Assembly (NCBI GenBank): GCA_016872555.1
Contig: VGZO01000012.1
Location: 1-64,000 of the forward strand
DNA: 64,000 bases
Reading direction: 5' to 3'
DNA from: Planctomycetota bacterium
GTDB taxonomy: Bacteria; Planctomycetota; Planctomycetia; Pirellulales; UBA1268
The position numbers were made by a program, and so were the translations under genes. The notes under the pieces were generated by a model, which had not been told where the DNA came from, did not search any database, and was given only the letters and a program-made list of their open reading frames with translations. This document shows, piece by piece, positions 7,979 through 16,216 of the stretch. Position 1 is the first letter of the stretch. Each line of letters begins with the position of its first letter.

Positions 7979-9439
7979 TCAGCGGCCGCCGGGGCCGGCG
8001 AGGCTCGTGGCGTCGAACGACTCGCGGTCGAGGCCCATCATGTCGAGGAACCGATCGAGGCCGACGACCCTGATCCCCAGCCGCCGGGCTTCGGCGAGCT
8101 GCTTTTCGCGCCGCTTCTCGTCGGCCGCGCGCCACCCCGAGGCCTTGTCGAGCCCCGCCGCCGCGATCCGCGGCAGGCCGCCGTCGACCACCATGTCGGT
8201 GGCCGGGCTCACCACAGGCTCGACGGTGCCGCCGTTGCGTTGCACAAGCCGCGTGAGCGTGTCCTGATCCTGGCCGGCGTCGGCGTCGACCTGCATGAAG
8301 CCGACGAACACCGTCTCCAGGGCCCGCCCCGGCGCCCACAGGCTGGTGGCGATGCCGTCACCGGCGAGGAGCGGATCGCGCGTCGCCTGCTTGCGGATCC
8401 GCGCCCGGGCGAGCGACGGTCCCTCGATGTCGATCACCTCGATCACCCCTTTGCGGGATCCGATCGGGGGCTGCGGATCGGAGGGATCGAAGACGTTCAT
8501 CACCAGCCCCCGGGGCAGCGAAGCCGTCGAACCGACGTCGATCAGCACCGAGCGGTCGAACTCGTTGACGGAGACGATCCGGCCGTCGAAGCCGTCGATC
8601 CGGTCGTCTTTCGGCGTCGCGGCGAGGACCTGGTCCTGGAGGGCCCGGTCGGCGACGCGGAGGTCGGCGAGGACCTCGTTCTGCCGGGCCAGCGACCGCT
8701 CCCGGTCGCGCAGCTCCTCGAACACCGTCGTCATCCGCTCCTCGGGCGGCTGGGCCTGGAATCGCGTCTGCCGCTCCGGCGCGAGGTAGTCGCGGGCTTT
8801 GGCGATCTCCTCGACGACGAGGTTGAAGCGGTCGGCGGCGGCGTTGGCCTTTTTGAGGTCGTCCTCGAGGCGCTTGACGAGCTGCTCGTACTCGGCGCGG
8901 TTGTCGTTGAACGCTTTCCGCTCCGCCTCGGCGTCGGCCTGCTGCTTGGCGAGAAGCCGCTCGAGCTCGTCCTGCCGGTTCCGCGAGTCGGTGAGGGCCT
9001 TGTCCTTGCCCTGCTCCATCGACGCCTTCTCGGCGTTGAGGTTCTTGAGCGCCTCGTCCTTGCTCTTCACCGCGGTCATCAGCCAGTCGGTGAGGCGCGT
9101 GTAGGCCTTGGCGTCGTCGCGGTAGTCGCCGAAGCGCTTCTCGAACGCCTCGGTGGTCTCGGTCTCGATGTCGGCCACCGCCTTGTCGTCCGGGTAGCCG
9201 AGGATCTGCAGCAGTTTCGAGCGGTCGTCGACCGCCTTGCGCATCTCGGTCTGTGCCTTCGCGGCGTCGGCCTGCGCCGTCTGTGCGGCGTTGGAGGCGT
9301 CGGTGCCGCGGCGGTAGAGGAGGTAGGAGGTGATCGCGAGCACGAACGTGAGCATCACGAACGTGATCAGCGCGATCGTCAGCGACTGCGAGACCGAATT
9401 GCGGTTGGCGGCCATCTCGGACGGATCCCCCGTTGCCAT
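7979..9439 (-). CDS. Membrane-anchored coiled-coil protein with C-terminal BRCT-like module
   Basis: 486 residues. A short cytoplasmic N-terminus leads into one transmembrane helix (LTIALITFVMLTFVLAITSY, residues about 20-40). A long charged coiled coil spans about 50-270, rich in Glu/Lys/Ala heptads (AEAERKAFNDNRAEYEQLVK). A beta-rich domain follows at about 280-375 (DGFDGRIVSVNEFDRSVLID, GSRKGVIEVIDIEG). The C-terminal ~100 residues (TLTRLVQRNGGTVEPVVSPA, then TDMVVDGG, ARRLGIRVVGLDRFLDMMG) have the order and key Gly-Gly of a BRCT fold. No enzyme motif is visible. The protein is alone on its strand between the DUF1080-ThuA and Gfo/Idh genes. Function unknown; the BRCT reading is by pattern only. 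Confidence 0.72.
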   Translation of the reverse strand: MATGDPSEMAANRNSVSQSLTIALITFVMLTFVLAITSYLLYRRGTDASNAAQTAQADAAKAQTEMRKAVDDRSKLLQILGYPDDKAVADIETETTEAFEKRFGDYRDDAKAYTRLTDWLMTAVKSKDEALKNLNAEKASMEQGKDKALTDSRNRQDELERLLAKQQADAEAERKAFNDNRAEYEQLVKRLEDDLKKANAAADRFNLVVEEIAKARDYLAPERQTRFQAQPPEERMTTVFEELRDRERSLARQNEVLADLRVADRALQDQVLAATPKDDRIDGFDGRIVSVNEFDRSVLIDVGSTASLPRGLVMNVFDPSDPQPPIGSRKGVIEVIDIEGPSLARARIRKQATRDPLLAGDGIATSLWAPGRALETVFVGFMQVDADAGQDQDTLTRLVQRNGGTVEPVVSPATDMVVDGGLPRIAAAGLDKASGWRAADEKRREKQLAEARRLGIRVVGLDRFLDMMGLDRESFDATSLAGPGGR

Positions 9440-9535
9440 GCGTCCCTGCAGGCCGGCGCCTCCCGCACGGGGTGGCCGGGCCGGTTCCCGACCCGCCGGG
9501 CCGGGGAACCACCGGGAGGTCCATCGTCGGCCGCG

Positions 9536-10846
9536 TCAGGTGATGTTTACAGCCTGACTGATCGTGACGGCTGTGTCGAACGGGCGGTTCGTGCCGTCCG
9601 CCGGGAGGCCGGCGTCGGCCCATCCGACCGTGGTCCCCGCGTGGGCAGCGGTGCGCCCCAGGAGCGCGACCGCCGTGGCCCGGACGAGCCCGGGCCCCTC
9701 GTGGAGCGGCACACCGGACCGGATCGCCCCGACGAGCGTGCCGATCGACGCCCGGTAGCGGCTGCCGTCGCTGCCGCACGGGCCGAACGACAGCGTCGCT
9801 CCGCGGGACGGGTGCCGGGTGACGACGCCGGCCCGCAGGTCGGCCGTGCCGCCGCTGCCGTGGACGGTCTCCTCGGCGAGGCCTTCCCCGGTTCCGTTCC
9901 GGAGGCAGAGGACATGGAGCCCGACTCCCGAGGCGAAGTGGTAGCGGATCGACAAGCCGTCGGTGACGTCGCCGATCGACCGGCGGTCGCGGCGCCCAGG
10001 AAGGACGCGGCCGGTCGCGGAAACGGGGACTGCATCGCCGAGGGCCCACAGCGCCTTGTCGATCGCGTGCACCTGCCGCTCGAGGAGCGGCCCGCCGCCG
10101 AGATCGGCGAACGAAATCCAGTTGCGCTGCCGCCATTCGGCGCCGCTCATTCCCGGCCGGTGCGGCACCCGCCACGGCAGGCCGGCCTCCGTCGCCATGA
10201 GCAGCGCGCGCGGCCGGCCGATCGCTCCGGCCCGGATCTGGCCGATCACCGCCGCCGTCGCGTCGTCGTGGCGGAAGGCGAGCCCGGAGCCGACCGCCAG
10301 CCGGCGGTGCCGCGCCACTGCCAGGGCGCGGGCCGCGCGGAGGCAGCCGCCGGCATCGATCGCCAGCGGGGCTTCGCAGAAGACATGGCAACCGGCCGCC
10401 ACCGCGGCTTCGAGTTCGCCCGGCCGCCCGGCGGGAGGAGTGGCGAGAATCACCAGATCGGCACCGGCGGCGAGCACGCCGGCGCAGGCCTCGGCGCCGA
10501 CGAACCGCAGGGGAGCGGGGTGAGGGCCCCCGGGCCGGTCCGCCGTCGCGCGGCCGACGGCCTCGACCGCCGCGGCCGCCTGGTCGGCAAACAGGTCCCC
10601 GACGGCCACGATCCTCACCGACGGGTCGGCATCCAGCGCGAGAACGGTCGCGCCGATCCCGCGGCCACCGCACCCCACGAGCCCGACTCGGAGCGTGGCA
10701 TCGCCGGTGGGAAACCATCCCCCGCGGGGCGCGGCCGCGGCGGGAGCCGCGCCGGCAGCGAGCGGGCCGACCGTGGCACCCGAGACGATGCCGCCACCGA
10801 CGTGGATGAACCGGCGACGCGACGATGAGCGGGGCAGGGGGGGCAT
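9536..10846 (-). CDS. Tat-exported Gfo/Idh/MocA-family oxidoreductase
   Basis: 436 residues. The N-terminus carries a twin-arginine signal (SSRRRFIHVGGGIVSGATVG), so the enzyme is probably exported folded with its cofactor. The Rossmann motif is VGLVGCGGRGIGATVLALD, followed by VAVGDLF, LVILATPPAG and the cofactor-region CHVFCEAPLA in place of the usual EKP motif. The C-terminal alpha/beta domain includes GGGPLLERQVHAIDKALWAL and a late GTLVGAIRSG segment. Planctomycetes encode many such secreted NAD(P)-dependent sugar oxidoreductases; substrates are rarely known. The missing Lys of the EKP motif (here EAP) is unusual and may mean altered chemistry. Confidence 0.87.
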   Translation of the reverse strand: MPPLPRSSSRRRFIHVGGGIVSGATVGPLAAGAAPAAAAPRGGWFPTGDATLRVGLVGCGGRGIGATVLALDADPSVRIVAVGDLFADQAAAAVEAVGRATADRPGGPHPAPLRFVGAEACAGVLAAGADLVILATPPAGRPGELEAAVAAGCHVFCEAPLAIDAGGCLRAARALAVARHRRLAVGSGLAFRHDDATAAVIGQIRAGAIGRPRALLMATEAGLPWRVPHRPGMSGAEWRQRNWISFADLGGGPLLERQVHAIDKALWALGDAVPVSATGRVLPGRRDRRSIGDVTDGLSIRYHFASGVGLHVLCLRNGTGEGLAEETVHGSGGTADLRAGVVTRHPSRGATLSFGPCGSDGSRYRASIGTLVGAIRSGVPLHEGPGLVRATAVALLGRTAAHAGTTVGWADAGLPADGTNRPFDTAVTISQAVNIT

Positions 10847-10924
10847 GGGGTGGCTCCTCGGGTTTTTCGGCCGCCGCCGGCCGACAGCGGCACTGTACCA
10901 GCCCTCCGGCGACCGCGCCGCCGC

Positions 10925-12082
10925 TCACCGCCAGCGGGCGGCGAATCTCGCGAGCGGTTCCTCGAGCGCCTCGGGAGTGGCTCCGAAGGCGGCCTCGAAG
11001 TCGGCGCGCCGTTGCCCGGGGGAGTCGTCGGCCAGCGGTGGTTTCGCGGCGAGGATCCCGATATAGCGCACGAATTCCGCCTTGCGCGTCTGCACGAGCA
11101 TCGCCGTCAGCGCCCAGCTGGCGGCGTAGGCGTCGAGCGCCGTGTCGGGGTCGCGAAACGGCGCGTCGTCGGCGATCAGCGCCCCGAGCCGCGGCGCGCG
11201 CCCGGCGGCGACGATCCGGTCGGCGCGCGGGCGGTTGACGCCACCGATGCCGCGCCAGCCGCGCCCCGAGGCGAGGTCGGGGGTTTCGAAGTAGGTGGCG
11301 ATCCCCTCGCTGACCCACAGCGGGACCGGCGCCAGCCGGCGGTGGAGACCGGCGTTGAAGGCCATCTGGTGGGTGGCCTCGTGGACGAGCGTGCTCACCA
11401 GGCCGCCGGCCTCGGGGCTGGCGAGGATCTCGAGCCCCGCGCGGCCGGGGCTGCCCCCACGCCCCCCCGGACCGTCGCGGCCGGTGAGGTCGTAGGTCGT
11501 GACGCGGTTGGAGAGCAGGTTGTAGTAGCCCACGACGCGGTCGGCGGCGGCGCCGAGATCGCCGGCGGCGAACGCCTCGTAGCGCTCGCGGTCGGCGAAC
11601 ACCACGACCACCAGCGGACGCTCGGTACCGGGCAGGTCGAGCCCGGCGTGGCGCCAGAAGTTGACGAACGCCTCGTGGAGCCGCTCGAACAGGCCGGCAC
11701 ACCACTGCGCGTACCCGCGCGAGGTGTCGTAGCAGACGACGTAGTGCTTCGTGATCACGACGTCGAACCCTGCCGGCAACTCGGCGAGAACGCGCCGGGC
11801 GACGTCGCGGGCCGCCAGGGGAGGTTCGGCCGCGAGATCCTCGCGGGCGACGATCGTCACCGGGTCGAGCAACTCGAGGCGACCATCGGCCGACTCGACG
11901 AGTGCGCCCCCGTCGAGCGCCTCACGGACGACGAGCCCTTCGACGACCCGCGATCCCGCCGTGCCGCTGACCGTGAACCGCCGTGTCACGGCGACGACCG
12001 GTTCTCCCGACGCCGGCGCGCCATCCTCCGCATGGCAGGCGGTCGCGCATCCAGCGGCGACCACGGCCATCACCAGCCGCAC
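10925..12082 (-). CDS. DUF1570-type putative gluzincin metallopeptidase, exported
   Basis: About 385 residues with the start taken at an in-frame GTG (12080-12082); an ATG at 12068-12070 is the other candidate, and a longer version to 12283 is open. A hydrophobic N-terminus (VRLVMAVVAAGCATA) suggests export. The zinc-binding motif is VHEATHQMAFNAG, with a Glu downstream in LWVSEGIATYFETP, as in gluzincins. DUF1570 proteins are abundant in planctomycetes. Upstream blocks such as ITKHYVVCYDTSRGYAQWC and VVVVFADRERYEAFA fit that family. It is divergent from the HEAT lipoprotein gene, with about 230 bp between starts. Proteolytic activity is inferred from the motif only. Confidence 0.82.
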   Translation of the reverse strand: MRLVMAVVAAGCATACHAEDGAPASGEPVVAVTRRFTVSGTAGSRVVEGLVVREALDGGALVESADGRLELLDPVTIVAREDLAAEPPLAARDVARRVLAELPAGFDVVITKHYVVCYDTSRGYAQWCAGLFERLHEAFVNFWRHAGLDLPGTERPLVVVVFADRERYEAFAAGDLGAAADRVVGYYNLLSNRVTTYDLTGRDGPGGRGGSPGRAGLEILASPEAGGLVSTLVHEATHQMAFNAGLHRRLAPVPLWVSEGIATYFETPDLASGRGWRGIGGVNRPRADRIVAAGRAPRLGALIADDAPFRDPDTALDAYAASWALTAMLVQTRKAEFVRYIGILAAKPPLADDSPGQRRADFEAAFGATPEALEEPLARFAARWR

Positions 12083-12311
12083 CAGCCGGCGAAGGTTCCC
12101 CAAGTCGCCGGACCGCTCAGCCTGACCAAGGTGCCCCCCGCTGACGCGGCGGATCGGTCGGGGTGGGCAGGAGGGGGACTGATCTGGTTCCACGCACCGG
12201 TCCACTGTAGGGTTCCCGCGCTTCACGGTCGGGCATGGTCGCTCCCGCTGCCGAAGTGCGGGTGCGACCGGCTCCCGCGCCATCGTGTTCCATCGGTGTC
12301 ATTGTTCGCCC

Positions 12312-13058
12312 ATGACGACTCCACCGCCAACCGACCGCACCGTCCCCCGCGCCCCCCCCGCCGCGCGCCGGTGGGCGCTGGTGCTCGGTTTCGTGGCCGT
12401 TTTCGCTTCCGCGGTCGGCTGCTCCGGCAACCGCTCGGGGGGGCCGTCGTGGCCCTGGCGCGACCGCGAGAAGGAACGCCGTCTCGCCGAGAAATACGGC
12501 ACGACCGCCAAGCAGCGGATCGAGACGCTCCATGCCGACGCGAAACAGGCCCAGGCCGCCGGGGCGGAACGGCAGATCGCCTTCACCGAGTCGCTGGCAC
12601 GGCGGATCCTCGAGGAGCACGACCCGCGCGTCCGCTGCGAGATCGTGGCGACCGCCGGTTCGTTCGACACCCCGGCGGCGGCGGCCATCTGCCGCGGGGC
12701 GCTGCAGGACCCCGAGCCGCGGGTGCGGAGCCAGGCCTGCGACACCTGGCGGGAGCGCGGCGGGCCTGATGCGGTGGCGCTGCTCACCGCCCGCTACCGC
12801 GCCGACACCGATCTCGACGTCCGGCTCCGCGCGCTGCGGATGCTCGGTGAACTGAAGGACAAGGGGGCGATCCCGACGCTTGCCGAGGCCCTCGAGAATC
12901 CCGATCCTGCCGTCCAGTACCGGGCCGTCGCCGCCCTCAAGCAGGTCAGCGGCCGCGACCTCGGCAACGACGTGAACGCCTGGCGCGAGTGGGCCACCGA
13001 CCCGGAAGCCCAGCGATCCGAGGTCACACTCGCCGAACGGCTGCGCGTGCTTTTCTGA
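12312..13058 (+). CDS. HEAT-repeat lipoprotein
   Basis: 248 residues from the ATG at 12312 (a longer ORF begins 27 bases earlier). The N-terminus is a basic region followed by a hydrophobic core and a lipobox-like FASAVGC, so the mature protein is probably lipid-anchored. After a charged linker (WPWRDREKERRLAEKYG) come HEAT-type helical repeats from about residue 75 to 235 (EEHDPRVRCEIVATAGSFD, QDPEPRVRSQACDTWRERGG, DTDLDVRLRALRMLGELKDK, ENPDPAVQYRAVAALKQVSG). HEAT solenoids mediate protein-protein contacts. The structured repeat element begins 4 bases after its stop codon. Confidence 0.8.
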   Translation: MTTPPPTDRTVPRAPPAARRWALVLGFVAVFASAVGCSGNRSGGPSWPWRDREKERRLAEKYGTTAKQRIETLHADAKQAQAAGAERQIAFTESLARRILEEHDPRVRCEIVATAGSFDTPAAAAICRGALQDPEPRVRSQACDTWRERGGPDAVALLTARYRADTDLDVRLRALRMLGELKDKGAIPTLAEALENPDPAVQYRAVAALKQVSGRDLGNDVNAWREWATDPEAQRSEVTLAERLRVLF

Positions 13059-13062
13059 ATAT

Positions 13063-13183
13063 CGCGCCCGCGGGGCCATCCATGGCCCCCGCGGGCTTAC
13101 GCAGGCGGAGGGAACGCCAAGGGTTCCCTCGCCTGCGGCGGTCGCACCTCCGGGCGACCGTGGCCGCCGCCAGTGGCGGCGGC
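13063..13183 (+). repeat. Structured intergenic repeat, copy 1 (multi-hairpin)
   Basis: This ~121 bp element is repeated at 26222-26336. It folds on paper into four consecutive hairpins: a GCCCGCGG-type stem closed over CC (about 13066-13096), a variable stem at 13101-13136 (GCAGGC(G)GAGGGAAC pairing with GTTCCCTCGCCTGC, one bulged G), a CGGTCGC/GCGACCG stem (about 13139-13160), and GCCGCCGCC-AGT-GGCGGCGGC (13163-13183). It starts exactly 4 bases after the stop codon of the upstream plus-strand gene, as does copy 2. It lacks a U-run, so it is not a textbook terminator. It may act in transcript end formation or mRNA stability. Confidence 0.85.
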
Positions 13184-13590
13184 GGGGGCGCGCTGGGTGA
13201 ACAACGACCGGCGTGGAGGGGCTGCCCATGCCCCGGGAGCCGGCGTTCAGGCGACGAGCGGAGCCATGGATGGCGAAGCGAAGTCGTCTGCGAGCGAGCG
13301 GAGGCATTGCCGAGGGAGCCAGGCTTCGCCTGGCGACCGCAAGCCTGAGCCGACGCCGGGACGGCGGCGACGGCTCTTCAGTTGATTCCCTCGAGCCCGC
13401 AGGGGCAGTGCTTGCGGACGACTGACCGCGACCGGAATCGCCTGCCGAGCCGTCTGTGCGCGGTTGGCAAGCTGGCGAAGCTGAGTCGAGAACCGGCTTC
13501 CTGACAACGATCCATGACAGCGGCGGGCCGATATCGCCAGCACCGAATCATCCGTCCCTGGGCCACGTGGCCGGAAACCCCGAGACACTC
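13184..13590. other. Intergenic region downstream of repeat copy 1
   Basis: About 400 bp with no convincing gene. It contains a perfect 7 bp hairpin (GCCAGGC-TTC-GCCTGGC, 13318-13334) inside a purine-rich GCGAGCGAGCGGAGGC context that reads like degenerate repeat filler. The frame of the next gene is open leftward to a GTG at 13456, but the predicted sequence there lacks a signal-peptide or domain character. No clear -35/-10 pair was found. Confidence 0.5.
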
Positions 13591-15174
13591 GTGTCGCGCT
13601 GCCGTCGTTTCCCTCGCCACCCGGTTTTCGCCGCGGTCGGTTGTCGTCTCCAGCGGTCGCTCCGCCGACACTGGCTGTTCGTGGCGCTGGCAATGGCCCT
13701 GGTGGTGATCACCAGCGCCTGGGCCGCGCCCCCCGGCAGTCGCGGAGCCGGCCGCCGGCTGTTCGAGGCGTTTGCCCGAAAGCCGGAAGACACGCCCCCG
13801 CAGCGCTTCATTCCCGCTCCGACCCCGCCGCCCCTCCCGGCCGATGTCAGCCCTGCCGCCTCGCGCCCGTCGCAGCCCCCGCCGCCCCCTCCGGTACCGC
13901 CGCTGCCGACCACCTGGGACGAGGCGCGGACGCTGCTGACGGGTCTCCAGGAGTCGGCGCTGCGGGTGGCGATCGCCGCCGTCGATCCCGACGCCGCCGC
14001 TGCCCGTCCGACGGTCGTCGCCAAGCCCTTCGCGCCCGCGGCGCGGCCTCCAACTCCCCCGGGCTCGTCGTCCGCCGCCGCCCCGCGCTTCAACCCCGCC
14101 GGCACCGCCGCCGCGCCTCCGGCCACGCAGCGGATGGCACGGCTCCGTGGCCGGATCGCCGAGACGCTCGCCACCTACCAACGCCGCCCGCTCAACACCG
14201 CGGTCCACACGCCATGGGAGGTGATGCACGGCTTCATCGCCTTCGGGATCCCGACGAAGGTCCGGGTCGGTGGCCCCGGGGGCGATCTGGTCAACGCCAT
14301 CGGCTGGATGAACATGGGGGGCAGATGCCGCGGCCAGGTGATGCTCGGCACCGACGGTGAGCGCCTCGTGGCGATGCGCGGCATCGGCGTCCAGGGGCAC
14401 GCCGCGCAGTACCTCGCGATCCTCGCCCAGTGTCGCGTCGCCCTCAATTCGCCGATCAACCTCCAGACGCGCTCGTTCACCGTCGCCGACCTGGTCGCCG
14501 AGGAGCAGCAGGCGTGTCGGTCGGGCACGGAGCTCACCTTCACGCTCATCGGGCTGGCCCACTACCTCCCCAGCGATGCGACATGGGTGGCGCGCGACGG
14601 CAGCGAGTGGTCGCTCGAACGGCTCGTCGCCGAGGAGATCGAGCAGCCGATCCGCGGCGCCCCCTGCGGTGGCACGCACCGGCTGTTCGGCCTGTCGTAC
14701 GCCTGCCAGCGACGGCTGCGCGCCGCCGGCACGCTCGACGGCCACTACCGCCGCGCCGACCGGTTCGTCCGCGACTACCAGGACTTCACGCTCGGCAAAC
14801 TGCAGAACCGCGACGGGTCGTTCAGCACCGAGTGGTTCAAGTACCCGGCCGACCGCGAGGACGACATCGATCGCAAGGTGCAGACGACCGGCCACATCCT
14901 CGAGTGGCTCGTCGGTTCGGTCGACCAGGAGCGGCTCTACGAACCGCGGATCGTGGCCGCCACCGAGTTTCTCGCCACCGCCCTCCTGCGCGAACCGTCC
15001 CGGGACTGGAAGATCGGACCGCTCGGCCACGCCCTCCACGCGCTGACGATCTACCAGGAGCGGGCGTGGGGCACGGTCCTGCCCGGGGGCATCGCCGCCT
15101 ACCACGGCGCGATGAAGGCGACCGAGCCGGCTGCCACCGCGGCCGACCCCGCCCGCCGGCCGACCGTCCGCTGA
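13591..15174 (+). CDS. Exported protein of unknown function with Pro-rich linker
   Basis: About 527 residues from a GTG at 13591; the frame is also open to a GTG at 13456. A signal/anchor segment (LFVALAMALVVITSAWA) precedes a Pro/Ala-rich linker (about residues 60-190, including PSQPPPPPPVPPLPTTW). A conserved-looking ~320-residue C-terminal domain has many Trp/His/Tyr: NTAVHTPWEVMHGFIAFGIP, MNMGGRCRGQVMLG, IGLAHYLPSDATWV, CGGTHRLFGLSYACQRRL, DGSFSTEWFKYP, TTGHILEWLVGSV. The tempo of short helices with GSFS-type turns recalls alpha/alpha-barrel (squalene-cyclase-like or six-hairpin) folds. I do not recognise a named family. It is followed by the diadenylate cyclase gene 93 bp downstream. Confidence 0.72.
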   Translation: MSRCRRFPRHPVFAAVGCRLQRSLRRHWLFVALAMALVVITSAWAAPPGSRGAGRRLFEAFARKPEDTPPQRFIPAPTPPPLPADVSPAASRPSQPPPPPPVPPLPTTWDEARTLLTGLQESALRVAIAAVDPDAAAARPTVVAKPFAPAARPPTPPGSSSAAAPRFNPAGTAAAPPATQRMARLRGRIAETLATYQRRPLNTAVHTPWEVMHGFIAFGIPTKVRVGGPGGDLVNAIGWMNMGGRCRGQVMLGTDGERLVAMRGIGVQGHAAQYLAILAQCRVALNSPINLQTRSFTVADLVAEEQQACRSGTELTFTLIGLAHYLPSDATWVARDGSEWSLERLVAEEIEQPIRGAPCGGTHRLFGLSYACQRRLRAAGTLDGHYRRADRFVRDYQDFTLGKLQNRDGSFSTEWFKYPADREDDIDRKVQTTGHILEWLVGSVDQERLYEPRIVAATEFLATALLREPSRDWKIGPLGHALHALTIYQERAWGTVLPGGIAAYHGAMKATEPAATAADPARRPTVR

Positions 15175-15267
15175 GCGTCCGCTGAGCGTCGCTTGAACGG
15201 CGGCGGCATGCTCCGTAGGCTTCCCCAGCGGTTCCGCATGGAGCGGCAGCCGCGGGAAGGCCGCGCC

Positions 15268-16200
15268 ATGGTGCCCGCAGCCCGCACTCCCCAATGGGAG
15301 CAGTTCCTCGAGCAGGCGGTGCGCCTCTGCGCCTCGTCGGGATCCGACGCGGTTCTCGTGCTCGCCGAGGAGCGGCTCGACTGGCAGGAGATGCGCGACA
15401 TCGCCTCCGGGACGGCGATCCTCGTCGCCGCGGACAACGAAGCCCATCTCGCCGGTGCGGCCGAGGGGGGGCTGGCGAAGGTCCTCCTCGACGTCGCCGG
15501 CCTGCCCGTCCAGGAGCGGCTCGCGCAGGCGTTGCTCGAATGTGTCGCCGCCGAGTTGATCCCGCCGCAGGCCCAGGTGGTGGCGATCTACAGCGGCTTC
15601 GAGGCGGGCACGATCGATTCGGTGAGCGTCCTCAAGCTCGAGGAGCACCTCGGCCAGCTCACCAGCCGTGACCTGCGGAACCTCGAGACCAAGGTGCCCC
15701 TGGAGACGCTCAAGCTCGTCGTCGACCTGGCCGTCGAGATCGGCCGCGAGGGGCGCGAGGGGAAGCCGGTCGGCACGCTGTTCGTGGTCGGCGACACGCG
15801 CAAGGTGCTCCAGACCAGCCATGCCACCGGCTTCGATCCCGTCCGCGGCTACGCGCGCGGGGAGCGCAACCTCTCCGATCCGCGCGTCCGTGAGGGGCTC
15901 AAGGAGATCGCCCAGCTCGACGGCGCCTTCGTCGTCGGCCCCGACGGCACGGTCGAGGCGGCGGCGCGCTACATCGACGCGTCCGCGGAGAACGTCTCGG
16001 TCGCCAAGGGGCTCGGCGCCCGCCACTGGGCGGCGGCGGCGATCACGCGGCGCACGCGCTCGGTGGCGGTCGCGGTCAGCGAGACCAACGGCACCGTGCG
16101 GCTGTTCCACAACGGCGAGGTCGTCCTCCGCATCGAGCCCTTCCGCCGGGCGATGAAGTGGAAGGACTTCGAGTACGAGCCCCCGGCGACGCCCGACTGA
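15268..16200 (+). CDS. DacZ-like diadenylate cyclase (c-di-AMP synthase)
   Basis: 310 residues from the ATG at 15268, chosen because GGAAGG lies 7 nt upstream; longer in-frame starts exist. The N-terminal ~195 residues form an alpha/beta domain (GSDAVLVLAEERLDW, QAQVVAIYSGFEAGTIDSV, KPVGTLFVVGD). The C-terminal part is a DisA_N/DAC domain with the catalytic DGA (residues 218-220, AQLDGAFVVGPDG) and GARHWAAAAITRRTRSVAVA (RH at 252-253). This two-domain plan and size fit DacZ-type enzymes, known mainly from archaea, rather than the membrane CdaA or the HhH-bearing DisA. It condenses two ATP into c-di-AMP. The RHR motif of bacterial DACs reads RHW here. Confidence 0.82.
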   Translation: MVPAARTPQWEQFLEQAVRLCASSGSDAVLVLAEERLDWQEMRDIASGTAILVAADNEAHLAGAAEGGLAKVLLDVAGLPVQERLAQALLECVAAELIPPQAQVVAIYSGFEAGTIDSVSVLKLEEHLGQLTSRDLRNLETKVPLETLKLVVDLAVEIGREGREGKPVGTLFVVGDTRKVLQTSHATGFDPVRGYARGERNLSDPRVREGLKEIAQLDGAFVVGPDGTVEAAARYIDASAENVSVAKGLGARHWAAAAITRRTRSVAVAVSETNGTVRLFHNGEVVLRIEPFRRAMKWKDFEYEPPATPD

Positions 16201-16216
16201 GTCCGGGCGTAACTTT

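Noticed and set aside
8358-11705. 1115-codon open frame on the minus strand across two or three genes
   Set aside because: Arg/Pro/Gly-rich with no signature, and in a different frame from the coiled-coil, Gfo/Idh and DUF1570 genes that do show domains.
13063-13183. Repeat as a coding fragment (an LRRSHLRATVAAASGG-like peptide can be read in both copies)
   Set aside because: The peptide arises because the repeat is conserved at DNA level. Both copies lack a proper start and continue into unrelated sequence.
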